A stretch of 64,000 bases of DNA, taken from positions 293,837 to 357,836 of the forward strand of contig JBAMDO010000023.1 of NCBI GenBank assembly GCA_037074765.1, read 5' to 3'. Of the stretch, positions 28,201 through 40,433 are shown one piece after another. The notes under the pieces were generated by a model that was given only the letters and a program-made list of their open reading frames with translations, was not told the DNA's origin and did no database searches. Source of the stretch: Mansonella perstans. Taxonomy: Eukaryota; Nematoda; Chromadorea; Rhabditida; Onchocercidae. The first letter of the stretch is position 1; each line of letters begins with the position of its first letter. The position numbers and the translations under genes are program-made.

Positions 28201-28822
28201 AAGTTACTCGCAAGTAGAGTTAACGTTTATATTTAAAATGTTTAAGAGGTGGAAAAAAGTTCCGTAAATAAATTAATTTTTTTACATAAATCAAATGGAA
28301 ATAATGATTATGTTTAAATAAAAGTATATTCTAACTCTATCAGCTATTTTCTTATCAGTATTGTTTTTTTACTTGTAAATTTTTTCTTTGGCACTGCAAT
28401 AATATCAAAGCATTAAATACAGCAAAACTCTTGAGTTTTAGAAGAAGCAAGAATATTTCCATATTCAGGATTTGTCTAGACAATCTTTTAAGCTTTTTTT
28501 TCTGATAGATGATTTATTTCTCAATACCTTTACATTCACTTATCATTCACTGAGCAGCCAATATTTGAGAATCAAAGCAGTTGCTTTGCAAAATTTTTGA
28601 AAAGATTTTTATTTTCACTAATCGAATCAATTTTCAGCGGAAATGTTTTTTTAAAGAGAGAATGTTGTAAAGTGATGAAATAATTTGAAAGGATGTTTTA
28701 GATAAAATTGGCTCATTTGGTATTTTAGGTGAAAACTTACACTTACAAATATTGAAGCAACAATCAATTCAAACAGCTTATTACAATAAAGCGCAAAAGT
28801 ACTGTTCTAAAGAAAATTCTTG
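22247..28822. other. No recognised gene
   Basis: About 6.6 kb of A+T-rich sequence with poly-T and poly-A tracts and no convincing exon. A GAGGCGG-containing patch at about 26865-26945 (with TATAAA at about 26871 and the phrase AGAGGCGGAGA) resembles a phrase in the KH-gene promoter at about 48005 and could be regulatory. A degenerate ATTCGTTT/TTAGATCA repeat lies at about 27165-27290. The region probably holds the 5' flank of the GPCR gene. Confidence 0.4.
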
Positions 28823-31800
28823 ATGAGCAGCCGAACGATAGTGACATGCGTTGATGTCAATGATATTATGTCAGCATTTGGTGATTGGACATTAAGACTC
28901 GATGTAAAGGTGCTACTTTTATTTGCATCTATTTTGGTTTTTACTGAAATTTCAGCTTTACTTTTTAAAGATAGAGTCTAGAATATACAATTTTTAATTG
29001 TCTTATGACTCAAATTGAATTAAACTGAATAATGCGGGATTGATGAATCTCTGTAGTTTGATATAAAATTGGAAAAAGAATTATCTAAGATGAGAGAGTA
29101 ATTTTTATTTTGCTTCAAAGGCTGTTCGTGAATTTCCATCAATCATTTTTCGAATTTTTTTTTTCATTTTTTTCACCAAACTACAGAGGTTCTTCAATTT
29201 GAAGGAAAAAAATGAAAATTGATATCGAATAAAAGTTTCAATTTTTTTTTTTTTTTTTGGAAGAAAATGGAAAATTAATACGGAAGTGTTTTTCCTTTCT
29301 GTTTAACTAGTCCAAATAATGAAAAATAGACCGGATGGTAATATCATTAAGTTTAAGCTGCTTATCAACTTTTCTTAGTCCTATCCAGTCAAATTCTGCC
29401 GTATGGGATGAAAGAAAATGGAAAAGTAATAAATATGTAATGTGAAGTTTCAATTCCATCAATAAACAGTTTATCTTTTATCTTCTTAGATCAGTAATTT
29501 ATTCTTCATTAATTTCTCTTCTGAAAATACTAGCCGCTTTGTTTAAAATATTCAGTTTTAAAGCGTTTTATGTTTGGAATATTTTTTAGTGTTAAGCTTG
29601 AAATTAACTAATAAATGGAGATTTCAAATATTTCATATTTAAAGAAGCATTTGAATGCATCGCGCAACAAATTTTTCATAAATTCTCTAATTATTTTTGT
29701 GACAAAAATTTCAAAAGTAAATTTTATTTTTAAATCGTTTATTTTTACCCAACAATTTGCCATTTTCTGTCTTTCACTAAGTGAAGAATAAGCTATAAAA
29801 CGCACACACCTATTTTACTGTAAACATAAGTAATTTCAAAATTCCCAGGTGATCTCTTTTGAGTTTTATCAGTAGCCTTATCACATACAAAATAAATTGA
29901 AAAATTATTGAGGATAACACTGAAAATCCATCCGCACAATTTTTTCGTAGATTTTTTTTTTTGTTTCAAAAAAATCTCGCAATTACAAGTTAGTAATGGT
30001 CTATTTGATCTTCTAGCTTTAACCATCAGATGTCCACAAATCAAGCATTTTGGGCTCAAACGATATCTGGAAAAAAGGAAACTTATTTTTTGATAATGGA
30101 CAAATTTGTACTATGCATTTCATAATCTCATCTTTTTCAAAATTATCCTAAACTTATGCAATGTTGTATGATTTCAATCAAATTTCATACAATTTGTCAA
30201 TTAGCATTAATTAACTTCTTTAGCAATAAAATATTTAAAAATTAAAAGAAAAAAACTTTAAATAATGATGAAAATCACTGAAGGATATGCTTTTTAATAC
30301 AGGAAAATAAACGATTCAAATGTAAGAATATGAATTCTCAATGAAATTCATGTTTCCTTTTGTTTTTTTACCGTGTTTTCCTATTTCTTAATAATCTTTT
30401 AATTTCTTATTTAAAATGATGTATTGTTACATTCAGAAATAGAGAAGAGAAGTCCTACGTAATCATTCTTGGCAAAAAAGGTTGCAAGAATTGAATTTAA
30501 GTAGAATAATGCTATTTAATAATGACGTTATGAATAACATAACGGAAATTATTTCGCTATTTAATAATAATCTCATGAAAAGCATAACGGAAATAATTAT
30601 TTCACTTTAAAAAGAGAAAAGAAAATAAAATTACTGTAATTATCATACTAATTTTAAAGACTAATTATCAAAAAGAAATGAATTACATTCTTGAATAGCT
30701 GTTTCAGAATAATTTCAAAAAAAAAATTCAAAGTTTGATTATCACAAATGAAAATACAAAGAAATAATTATAGGAATTGAAGTCTCAAATTATCATTTGC
30801 CCTTTTCCTGTCGTGCATTCATCCAAACAGCTTTAATCCTCTCTGTAAATTAGCATGATTAAAAATAAGTTCATGTGAGAATTGTCGAATAAAGAAAGAA
30901 ATTGAAGTCTAAAATTATCATTGGTCCTTTTCCTGTCGTTCCTCAATAGACAATTTTAATTTTCCTCTATAATTAACATGGACATTTCATCAGCAACCTA
31001 ATACTTACTAATGGCATCATCCTGAATCTATTTTTGCTCTATATTTTAATTAAAAGTTCGAAATGAAATTGTTATTTGAAATTATTTATTTAAAAAAAAA
31101 AGAGAGACAATAGACATTTGAATATTAGCAGATTTTTCAGTAGACCTTCCGGAATCATTATTAAATGAAAGTAAAATCGAATAAATTTTTTAAAATAGCT
31201 GAAATTGTTGATGAGAAATAAAGTAAATGAAATTTGGGGAGAGGACATAAGGTATTTACAACCGTTGTAAGGATTGCTGATCAGGAATCTCTGATGTTAG
31301 TGCATAAACACTTTATCACACTAATTAAATAGTACGTTGTAATTTCAGTTTCTATCCAACGTCTGAGACAATAAAAAAGCACTAAATTCCTTGCATCAAT
31401 CTTGCATGTAATGGATTTTTAAAGTTCTTGCAAAATGCATTAAAAGCTACAATTTGGAAAGATATTTCTTTCGAAGTGTGGTTTTTTTTCATGTCTGTTT
31501 TTAACTTTATTTAAATTATTAAGCTAGATGAACAGATGCAGAAGCTTTAATGAATTTTATAAAAAAGCTTGTTCAAAATTAAAGCGGAACATTTTTTTAA
31601 AAGATTTTCTTTTTTTAAATTTAATTCTTTCCTGTTTACTCATTTGCATCCTTCATAAATTTCAGCATTTTATTTTCATTGAAAGATGATAATATTATAT
31701 CGCATAAAGTTCATATCTCATTGATTTTGCTTGCTCTGTCATTATTTTTACAAATGATTTGTTTTTTAACTTTTAAATTAAATTTTGAAATTTCTTTTTG

Positions 31801-34800
31801 GCAAAATTCATTTTTTGTCGCAAATTTCCTACCGAAAATGAAAAAAATTGAACTCGTTTTTCTCTTTAGGTTGCCGCGACTTTTTCAGCATGCTTCCTAA
31901 ATTTTTTTCTTTGATATTTTGTTCTTGTTAATTATGATCTAAAAGAAAACAAGCTCTACCCAATACAGTATCATTTTAAAAAAAAGTTTGAAATTTGAAT
32001 TCGAATTCCAAATGTAAAAAATATATGTGAAGTTTTAGAAAGAAGGTTTTTCCAAATAATTTTTAAATATAAATTTGAGTCTTAAATTTTATTTAGGACT
32101 TTTTTTGGTTTCTTTTTTTAGATATTTTTGCATATTCCCCTTGTACTAAACAATGCATTTTTTAATCAGTTTTGGCTCAAATTTCTTTGAAATTGTAGAC
32201 TTTGGCAGAAGTAATGATTAAAATGGGTATTGCTGATACAGTGTTGAATTGAATGGAAGCAATACGCTTAAACAATTTGAAATTTCAAAAATGATTTCTC
32301 TAAAGGTCAAAGTACAAGAAATATTCAGTCTTTTATGTTAGAGAATTTTTTATTTTTCATTCAACAAATCTTTTGCTTTGAAACATTTCTAGCCTAAATT
32401 ACTTACTATTATTTTCATACCAGCAAACTATGTACATATGCAAATAAATCATTGAAACATACAATTTGTTTTTTTTTCTTTTTCACAATTCATTCAAGAA
32501 TTTGTGCTTTTTTTAAAAAACTCATTTGCATAAAATGAGAATTCGAGTTCATTATTCGTCATTGTAGTACTGCTTGAAAATGTGATAAGAAGTTAATATG
32601 CTAAAACTCATAATTTTTTTTTTTGAGAAGAAATAACGGAATAAATTATAGAAAATTTTCGAAAATGCCTGAAATCAACTGCTGTTGCACTTTTTAGCAC
32701 TTATCATCAATCTCTGTTCCCTGCGACCGTTTCCCAAGAGATTCTTCGTCGTAATCGGCCGTGAATTGATGTAAAACAAACTATTCAACTGCTTCCTTCA
32801 ACATTTTCTTCAATCATTTTATTTGGAAGGAAAATAAAAAAAATTGAGCCCAAAAGCCTAGGAAATGAACGTTTATTTACAGATTTTTTTTTTGATAATA
32901 CTAAAGAGAATTTACCTGTTTAAAATAAATTTTTTGAAATACTAGAATTGGTACAAAAAATTTTATTGAAATTTACAACTTCATTACTGTATCTTAATAT
33001 GAAATTCGCTTGCAAAAAATTAATCTTTCTCACAGTTTCTTCTCGTTAAACTTACAAAATTTAACACACACGAAAAAATTAATATCATATTAACAAAATT
33101 AACAAAACTTCAAAACTAAAAAAAAATTCGAAAAGTAAAGTTCTTCATGTACAAAAGTCAAGTCAGGCTGCATGAAAGTAAGTCAAGAGATGCTGCAATA
33201 AGTCGAATCAGTTTTGCGTAATCTTGTTCGGTATTAGTTTCGATGCTTCATACTATTGGCGTCATCAAATTCATGACCTCGAAATGAATTGCAATGTGCA
33301 CGGGAAATGCTCTTTGCAACAAAAGCGCTTTGCAGCAGTAAACGTCACAATATCACTTTTTCTTTGATTCAAATCAATCAATCTTTTTTTTTTTAATTTT
33401 TAAAAATTTGAATATAAGAAACTGATTAAAATTAGTTTTTCCAAGTGCATGGTGAATGTAAAACACTGTGAATATCATTAAATAGATTTATTGAGAGATT
33501 GAAACATAGAATCAGTGATATCAGTAAGTATTTTATTGGTAGTTGAGATCATTTTTCTTTGTTCTGAAATTTGTAAAACTGAATTAAATCAATTTAATTT
33601 GCACTTTGTTGCATGCATGATGTCTTTATTGAAAAATTAAATAAATCACTGAAACCGATGAGAGATGATTACACAAAGGGATTCAATCACTTACAATATC
33701 ATTTTATATTTTAATTTCTATTTTAAATTTGTTTTATTATCATTTTCAGCTGTTTTATTCGGCTCTCTATGCGATAATATTTGTTGCTGGATTAATTGGA
33801 AATGGTTTACTGATTGGAAGTTTAGCTAAGAGGAAACGAATTTCAGTCCCAAACATATTCCTCATTAATTTAGCCATTTCCGATTTGGTTAGTATTTGCT
33901 TCATTTTTTTTTTAACAAATTTTCATTTTAGAAAAAGTTTGAAGATGTGTTTTTCTTTTTTTCAAAAAAAATTTTTTCAGAAGAATTGAAATGATTTTGT
34001 TAAAATTTTCAACTGAATATTCCTGAGGCTTGAAACTCTTTTTTTGTTTGCAGTCAGTAAAAAAAAATAAAAATTTTTGAAATATTTGTTACAATAGAAA
34101 ATTCTCCCTTAGGAATTCTTGTTGATACGATATGAAATTGTTTAGATGGATTTCATCATCATCTTGAACATTTCTCAAATGAACATTCAAAAAAGTTTAG
34201 TGTCAAGTTTTCAATTTTACAAATCTTTTCCAAATTTTTTTTTCTTTGATCATATTTCATCATTGTAATACGGTATTACTTTTTTTGTGCTAAGAAATTT
34301 CAATTCGTTTCATTCAAATTTTTTCTCTTTGTGTTTATAAATTAAAATCAACGCACCAAATGAAAGCGAATCTTTGCGCATTGAGCTCTGGTAGACATCC
34401 AATTGAGAATTTAATAAATCTGTCAGTAAGGAAGAAAAAAAAAGGAACAAGTGGCACTTGTAGAAGTCAATAAAATTTAACATCCCGCCAGATAAAGATT
34501 GCTATTTGAGTGACAATATCTCCCACAAGTGAAAGTTACTACATAAGGCTCGGATGCCTTGTTTTCATTGCTGCAAATCTTTTTAATCTGCCAACAAAAA
34601 AATGTCTAAGGGCCTTTGACATGATATTTTACCAAAAACAAAAAAAATATATAAGAAATAATGGATCGAAGAAAAAAAATGAAGTACTTCAAAAATTTGA
34701 AGAATGAAATAACCGGAAAAAAGACTGCTAATACTAAATTCAGTAAATGTTTGGAAATAAATTGCTTCAAATTGTTTAAATTTTTACCACGCAAGAATTA

Positions 34801-37800
34801 TTCCATTTTTTCGTACTACTTAGAGTTAAAAGCCAAAAATAAAATAGAACTCAAAATTTGGAAAAAATCTTTATTTGTTGGAAGAATTTAATTTTCGTGG
34901 AAAAATTTTTCTTACTTTTTTTTGTTGTTAATTTATGGAAAACACGAAAGTAAAAAGAAAAGAGTGAAGCAATGGAAGATTTAATACTAAATTGGAATGT
35001 CATTGGGTAAAGTTTACAAAAGTTAATTTAATCCTTCAAAATTTTTCTTTTTAAAAAAAGAGTAATAGAAAAGTATGAGATTCCTTTTTTTGTTTGAGTT
35101 TTTAGTTAAGGAATTTAATTTAAATTTGTAATAAAATAGAAACGATTTAAATTCCAAATGTACCAAAAAATTTGAAATTAACAGTTTTGTAAAACTAGAT
35201 GAGATTTAAATGATGCATTAATTTAAAATAAAATCGATGTGATCAAAGTTATTTATTAATCATTGTAAATAAATTCTGATCAAAATGAAATAGCGAAAAC
35301 AAGTGATAAGGTTGATGGGAGAGAAGTAAAAAGGTCAGTGGGAGTGATGATAATTTGAATTTGTTTAAATTAAATAACTCTGTAATAACTTCTATTTGTT
35401 TATTATTACCGAACATAGCATCAGTAATATCGCATGAGCATTTGAAATTTGAAATCAGTATTGATTCGAGAATATTTCTGGGCTTCTAGGTAAAATTCAC
35501 TGCGTAAAAGAAGTCGTTCCTCCGAAGAAAAAGAAACGAAGGAATACTTGCATTTTTAATGATTGATTTTAGTTTATAAATTTGAAGCCAAGTTTTTTTG
35601 TTCTTCATTCAGTATTATCCCAATGGACCCATTATATTTTCCAAAAATAATAGGTAATTATAACTGATAATGATGATAACATGACACTTTGAAGTGTTAT
35701 CCCTGTGGATGTGCATTGATGAATTATTTCTTTTGCTTTTTTTTCCAAAGAGATTTCTTTATATGACGAATTATTTCTTTTGCTTTTTTTTTTCAAAGAT
35801 ATTTATTTATAAGAATTTTTAACATCATCGATATACAAATAGCAAAAGTTATTTTACAACTGTTCTTGGTGGCACTTCATTGTCTACTTTCCATGATAAT
35901 CGGCCTGGATAATGCAATAATGAAAGTAAACAAAGCCTGAAGAAATCTAAGACACAACAATGAAGCCATAAAGTTCAAAATGTCAACAAGATATTCCATT
36001 CTGATTCCGCTTAATGGAATCATCTGATGATTTATAATTTACTCATAATTGTCTAATAAGTGGGCTTTTTTGTGATTACTGTCAGGTAAACTGTAGTGTA
36101 TACGTATAATAGAAAAGAAATCCAAGTAATTCTAAATTATCCTAACAATTATTTGTCTAAGTTTTCAAAACTATGTTATTGGTATCATTAATTTTTTTCC
36201 CTTAGTTAAAAATTAATAAACAGAAAAAGGACAGTACAACAGCACTTGCAGTTTCTTCAAGAAAGTAATTGATAACTTCATTATTATAACAATATCAGTT
36301 ACTTGCATAATTTCATAACAATGAAAGTTAAATTAAACGAATAATCTTCCGTGATTGGGAAACATCTGAAATCCAGAAAATATGTATTTACTTTTAAAAC
36401 ATCTAATCTGTTAATGGATTAAATTAATCGTTATTTTCCACATATTATGAAGTCATTGAATTCAAAATGCATATGGAATTATTTTAAAAACAAGTATTTA
36501 TGTATTTCTCTATTTAATTATCATATTTAATTGCTGTATTACAGTTATTATGCATAACAGCGCTTCCAATAACGCCGGTATTGGCATTTGTAAAACGTTG
36601 GTTGTTTGGCTCATTACTATGCAAATTAGTTCCATTATGCCAAGGAATTTCAGGCATGTTCTTTTATTAATATTTTTTTTCTGTGATTTCAGTAAAAAAA
36701 TATAAAATTACGTCTTATCATATACGGAATTTATGGAATTTTACGTGAAATCGACTAAAAACTTCACAATATTTTAATGAAATTTGAACGAATGCTTTCT
36801 ATTAATTACTAACTATATGCCATCCTTTCAAAATATTAATTTTAATTACCAGTAAAAATAATAGCTTAAAAATTTTAGTTCTAATTTCAAGTTATTGCTT
36901 ATGCTTTATTGCTGTTGATCGATATCGTAGTATAGTGATGCCAACTCGAGAGCCATGGACAACATATCATGCTTATTCATTGATGACCATATCTTGGCTT
37001 ACTTCGGTTACTATTTCATCACCTCTTTTTGTTACCCAACGATTGCAACCATTAGCGCTTGAAAATATAACACTTTGTGGTTATGTAAGTTAATTGCAAA
37101 TTTAAATATAACTTGTTAAAAAATTCAAAATTTTTAATACAAGTATTTCAAAGTTATCGTTAAGTAATATGTAAAAACTGCTCACCTTATCTTTGTTATA
37201 ATTGTTATCAGTTTTAATTAATTCCGCACATGAATTTTTTTGCATATCGAAAATATTTTGGAAATAGAAAGACAAAATTAACCTGCAATCGTTTAATCTA
37301 AAAGTAAAAGTCTTCTAATTGTCTCATTAAAGCCTAGCTTGATATTGGTAATTTGAAGATGCAATTTCTTAACCATTGGATGGATTTTTATAACTTTTCA
37401 CTTATCCGTGTTTTCTTTATTTGATAAAAATTCAATTCAGTTCATTTAATTAGTAAGTTTTAGATTAAGTTAGTTATTTCATGGCATTTTTTTCTTTTCG
37501 CTTGAATACGTTTTTAATTTTGAAGTAGCACTTACCTTTCAAAGATTCCAATTAATTTCACTTACTGTAGCTAACCATTAACGTCTAAATTATCCTTTAT
37601 TAACGTTCTCAGTTTCCATTTTGTGACTGCTGAAGCATACTAGTTAAAGTGTTCATAGATTTTCTTGGAAATTATTCATTGAAATAAAGAAAAACACATG
37701 CAATTTCAACAATCCATAATCACTTTCTTGCAATCATATTTGATTATGTTATTGTGGGGAAATTTGCTTCTCATCTTCGTTCTCGTAATTTATCACTTGT

Positions 37801-40239
37801 TATCAAACTTGTAATTCATTATCAAAGTAAATTAATGAACTAAAACTAGATATTTTAAAGCAAATATTTTTTTAATTTTTACTAACAATTACAAAAAAAA
37901 ACTTTCGAAAAAATTTGAAAAAAAATTTCGAAAATTTTTTCATTTGCAGTTCTGTGGTGAGTATAATTGGCCAGCAGATAGTCGTTTTAAATTATTTTAT
38001 GGTTTAATGCTACTTATTTGTCAATACCTCATTCCGGTAACTATTATGACATTTTGCTACTGGAAGATTTTACAAAAGGTTCTATTTTTTTTCTGCCCAT
38101 CGTTTATATGAAATTATTTTACTTAATTGATTTAGACAAACATTGAATTTTCATTTTGCTTCCCAAAAATTTTTACTGTAAAATTTTCATTAATCTTAAA
38201 TTCATAAGCAAATATTTTGATCCGTCACTTCAGTTGTTATTTCTGAATTACCTGAAAATTTTCTAAAGATGAAAATTTTTGGAATCATTTTTTAAGGTTC
38301 GGGCTGATTGGATTGTGGCCCAGCATTCGATGTTAACTGCTGCCCAACAAGCTCAAACTGCTGTTCGAAAACGACGGGTAATGTATGTGCTGATATTAAT
38401 GGTGGTTGTGTTCATGGCATCTTGGCTTCCACTAACAATTGTTAATATCTTCCGTGATTTTGGAATAGGTTAATTGTTCACTTAATTCTTACAGTTAATT
38501 AGCTAAAATGTGGGAGTAATTAATTTTTCAATTTTCAAAATATCTTAAACTACATGAAATTATTAATAATAAATTATTAAATCTTATGAAGGGACTTCTT
38601 CACATAATATTGTTATTCGGTAGGAAAAAGTAAACATTTAAGAAATTAAATTTAACGGTGTAAAAATGAAAATTCCTTGACTATCTCAATTATTCCAACT
38701 TAAATTAAATTATGAAATATACATATTTTCTACCAAGCGTTTAACATTGCAAACTTTTGCATATATTTATTTGACAAAATGGAGCAAAAATACCTGAGTG
38801 GGCAATATTATAAAAGTTTTTTCTTTTCGAAATTTTGCCCTCTTTTTGTATTTTAAAATAATTCTACCAAAAAAAGAAACAGAAAAACAAACAAATGAGA
38901 AACATTTTCTTTTGAAAATTAAATGTTTACTTTCTCGTTTTAAAATAAAAGATTCGTTAATTTTAATCATGAGAAGGTAGAGAATTTTTTCTTCCACCTT
39001 TCAGAGAATTTAAAGTCTTAATGAAAAAAAAGTAATTTCTGTTCTTTTTTAAAATACAGGAAGGAATCAATGGAACCTTAATTTAATAAGCTAAATTTTT
39101 TTGGAATTATATAATTTTGTTTGCAGAAGCATTTTTGGATATACAAATGTACTTCAAATTGCTCAATGTTCATGCAGTAGCAATGACATCCATTGTTTGG
39201 AATCCATTGTTGTATTTCTGGATGAATAAGGTTAGATTTTGACCTTCCAAAAGGTCAAGGAATGAAAGAAAAAATTTTTCGAAATCCTCCCATTTAACTT
39301 GTACTTTATCTGTGTTTTATCAAATGATTCTTTTTACGAAGCAAAAATGATAAAATATTATTCATTAATGGGAACTTTAAAAAATGACATTCATTGATGG
39401 AAGTAGGTAGCAAGATTAATTTACTTGCAGTAAAATTTAAATTTTGAGGTTTTATAAACCCGTATGGAAAGTTAGTGCGATATTCACCAAACCAGTTTGA
39501 ATAATTTACTATTAATATAATAAGCAAAATGCAATTGGTTTCATAATTTTACTTTGTTTATTTTATCATTTTAATGTTATTTGGGCCAGAAGACAAAACT
39601 TGGAGGAAAGAAAAAAACTGATCGCTTATTTTATTTTGCTTAATTAACATCAAACATAATTACTTTCTTTATTCATTTGTAGTTTTGTTTATCGATTACT
39701 ACTTCAAAGTATTTATTAATTTCGAGATTAATTATGAGAAGTGATAACAAGTAAGCTTAAGTGATATTTTCAAATGAAAACAAACTTTTAATTCTTTTAT
39801 CATTTTTCTTCACTAATTACTATTTTTCACTTTCTTTTTTTGAATTTTGTTTTTACTTAATTGTCCTGTTAATTTTCCTTTCATTTTTTTGATTATCACA
39901 TGTTTCTATCATATTTCGTATCATTGTTTTGCTTCTTATTAATTTTTTTTTTTTTTTAAATATTTGTGAAGAAATTAACTGTATCTCATTATACATATAT
40001 AAGCATGAATATATGAAATTTTTTGGTTTCCAAAATTTTATGATTGATAAAATGAAGACTTTTCATCATCCAGTTTAACTTACTGATCGTACCAAGCAGC
40101 AATGTCCCAAATGTTCCAAGCAATTTTGCAGCGACATCGGAAAGAATTTAAGGAAGTTATGATCGGAACGGGTAATAATTATCGGCGGAACAACAGCAAC
40201 GATACGCTGAAACGTTTTGCTGTACTGCGAACAGCATAA
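28823..40239 (+). CDS. Neuropeptide receptor, NPY/sNPF-like rhodopsin-family GPCR
   Basis: A seven-helix receptor of 350 aa, related to neuropeptide Y / short neuropeptide F receptors (nematode NPR group). Exons: 28823-28909, 33750-33887, 36545-36653, 36879-37084, 37950-38078, 38297-38468, 39127-39230, 40132-40239 (TAA). Family marks in order: GN in TM1 (N47); NLAISD in TM2; Cys101; a DRY box (D125-Y127); extracellular loop 2 with CGYFCGEYNWP and sequon NIT; TM6 ASWLPL (usually CWxP); TM7 NPLLY (N306-Y310); basic tail RHRKEFKEVM. All phases fit. Intron 3 must use a GC donor (CAG/GCATGT at 36654), because only this keeps TM3 in frame. The first exon is the least certain, since it lies 4.8 kb upstream; its end, LDVK, fits the residues that normally precede TM1 in sNPF receptors. 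An alternative first exon exists at 33284-33337. If the last intron is not removed, translation ends at 39242 (VRF stop). Confidence 0.9.
29987..30066 (-). other. Candidate antisense exon with CxxC (nested in GPCR intron 1)
   Basis: On the minus strand an 80-nt segment lies between a TTTTTTCCAG acceptor and a GTAATT donor. It reads YRLSPKCLICGHLMVKARR and, if read on past the donor, LLTCNCEIF. The CxxC and the following CxC suggest half a zinc finger, but the spacing does not match the nuclear-receptor DBD, and I could not find partner exons. It could be part of a nested gene, a relic, or chance. Confidence 0.25.
30511..30603. repeat. Two-copy tandem repeat (45/48 bp) in GPCR intron 1
   Basis: Units beginning GCTATTTAATAAT at 30511 and 30556. 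Both contain CATAACGGAAAT and end in ATTTC. Confidence 0.8.
30762..30990. repeat. Tandem duplication of about 125 bp in GPCR intron 1
   Basis: The phrases ATTGAAGTCT and CCTTTTCCTGTCGT recur with a period of about 120-125 bp (first pair from about 30776, second from 30901). The copies are diverged at their 3' ends. Confidence 0.7.
35718..35810. repeat. Two-copy tandem repeat (about 47 bp) in GPCR intron 2
   Basis: GACGAATTATTTC / GATGAATTATTTC followed by TTTTGC, a T run and CAAAGA occurs twice head to tail. Confidence 0.75.
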
Positions 40240-40427
40240 CCTGGAAATTTCGCTATATAATCAAGTCCATAGCACTTATAGGTATGTTTCAAAAAGAAAT
40301 ATCCAAATATATGGCATATTTGGGACTCATATGAAAAATTTAAAACAATCCATATTTTTCAAATTATTAAAATCTATCCAAGTTACTAGCATTCACAGAA
40401 AAATTCCTAATTAATTAAGTAATTCCA

Positions 40428-40433
40428 AATAAA
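40428..40433 (+). terminator. Candidate poly(A) signal of the GPCR gene
   Basis: AATAAA about 190 nt after the stop at 40239. This is the first canonical hexamer on the plus strand that I see after the last exon. Confidence 0.5.

Noticed and set aside
32695..32770. Open stretch on both strands with a GKR site (minus: ADYDEESLGKRSQGTE)
   Set aside because: The minus frame has no acceptor and no start; the plus frame has an acceptor but no partner. A neuropeptide precursor would need repeated sites.
40102..40131. Earlier start for the last GPCR exon (MSQMFQAILQ)
   Set aside because: That frame needs a phase-1 donor that exon 7 does not offer; the internal TTTTGCAG acceptor at 40131 fits phase 0 exactly.
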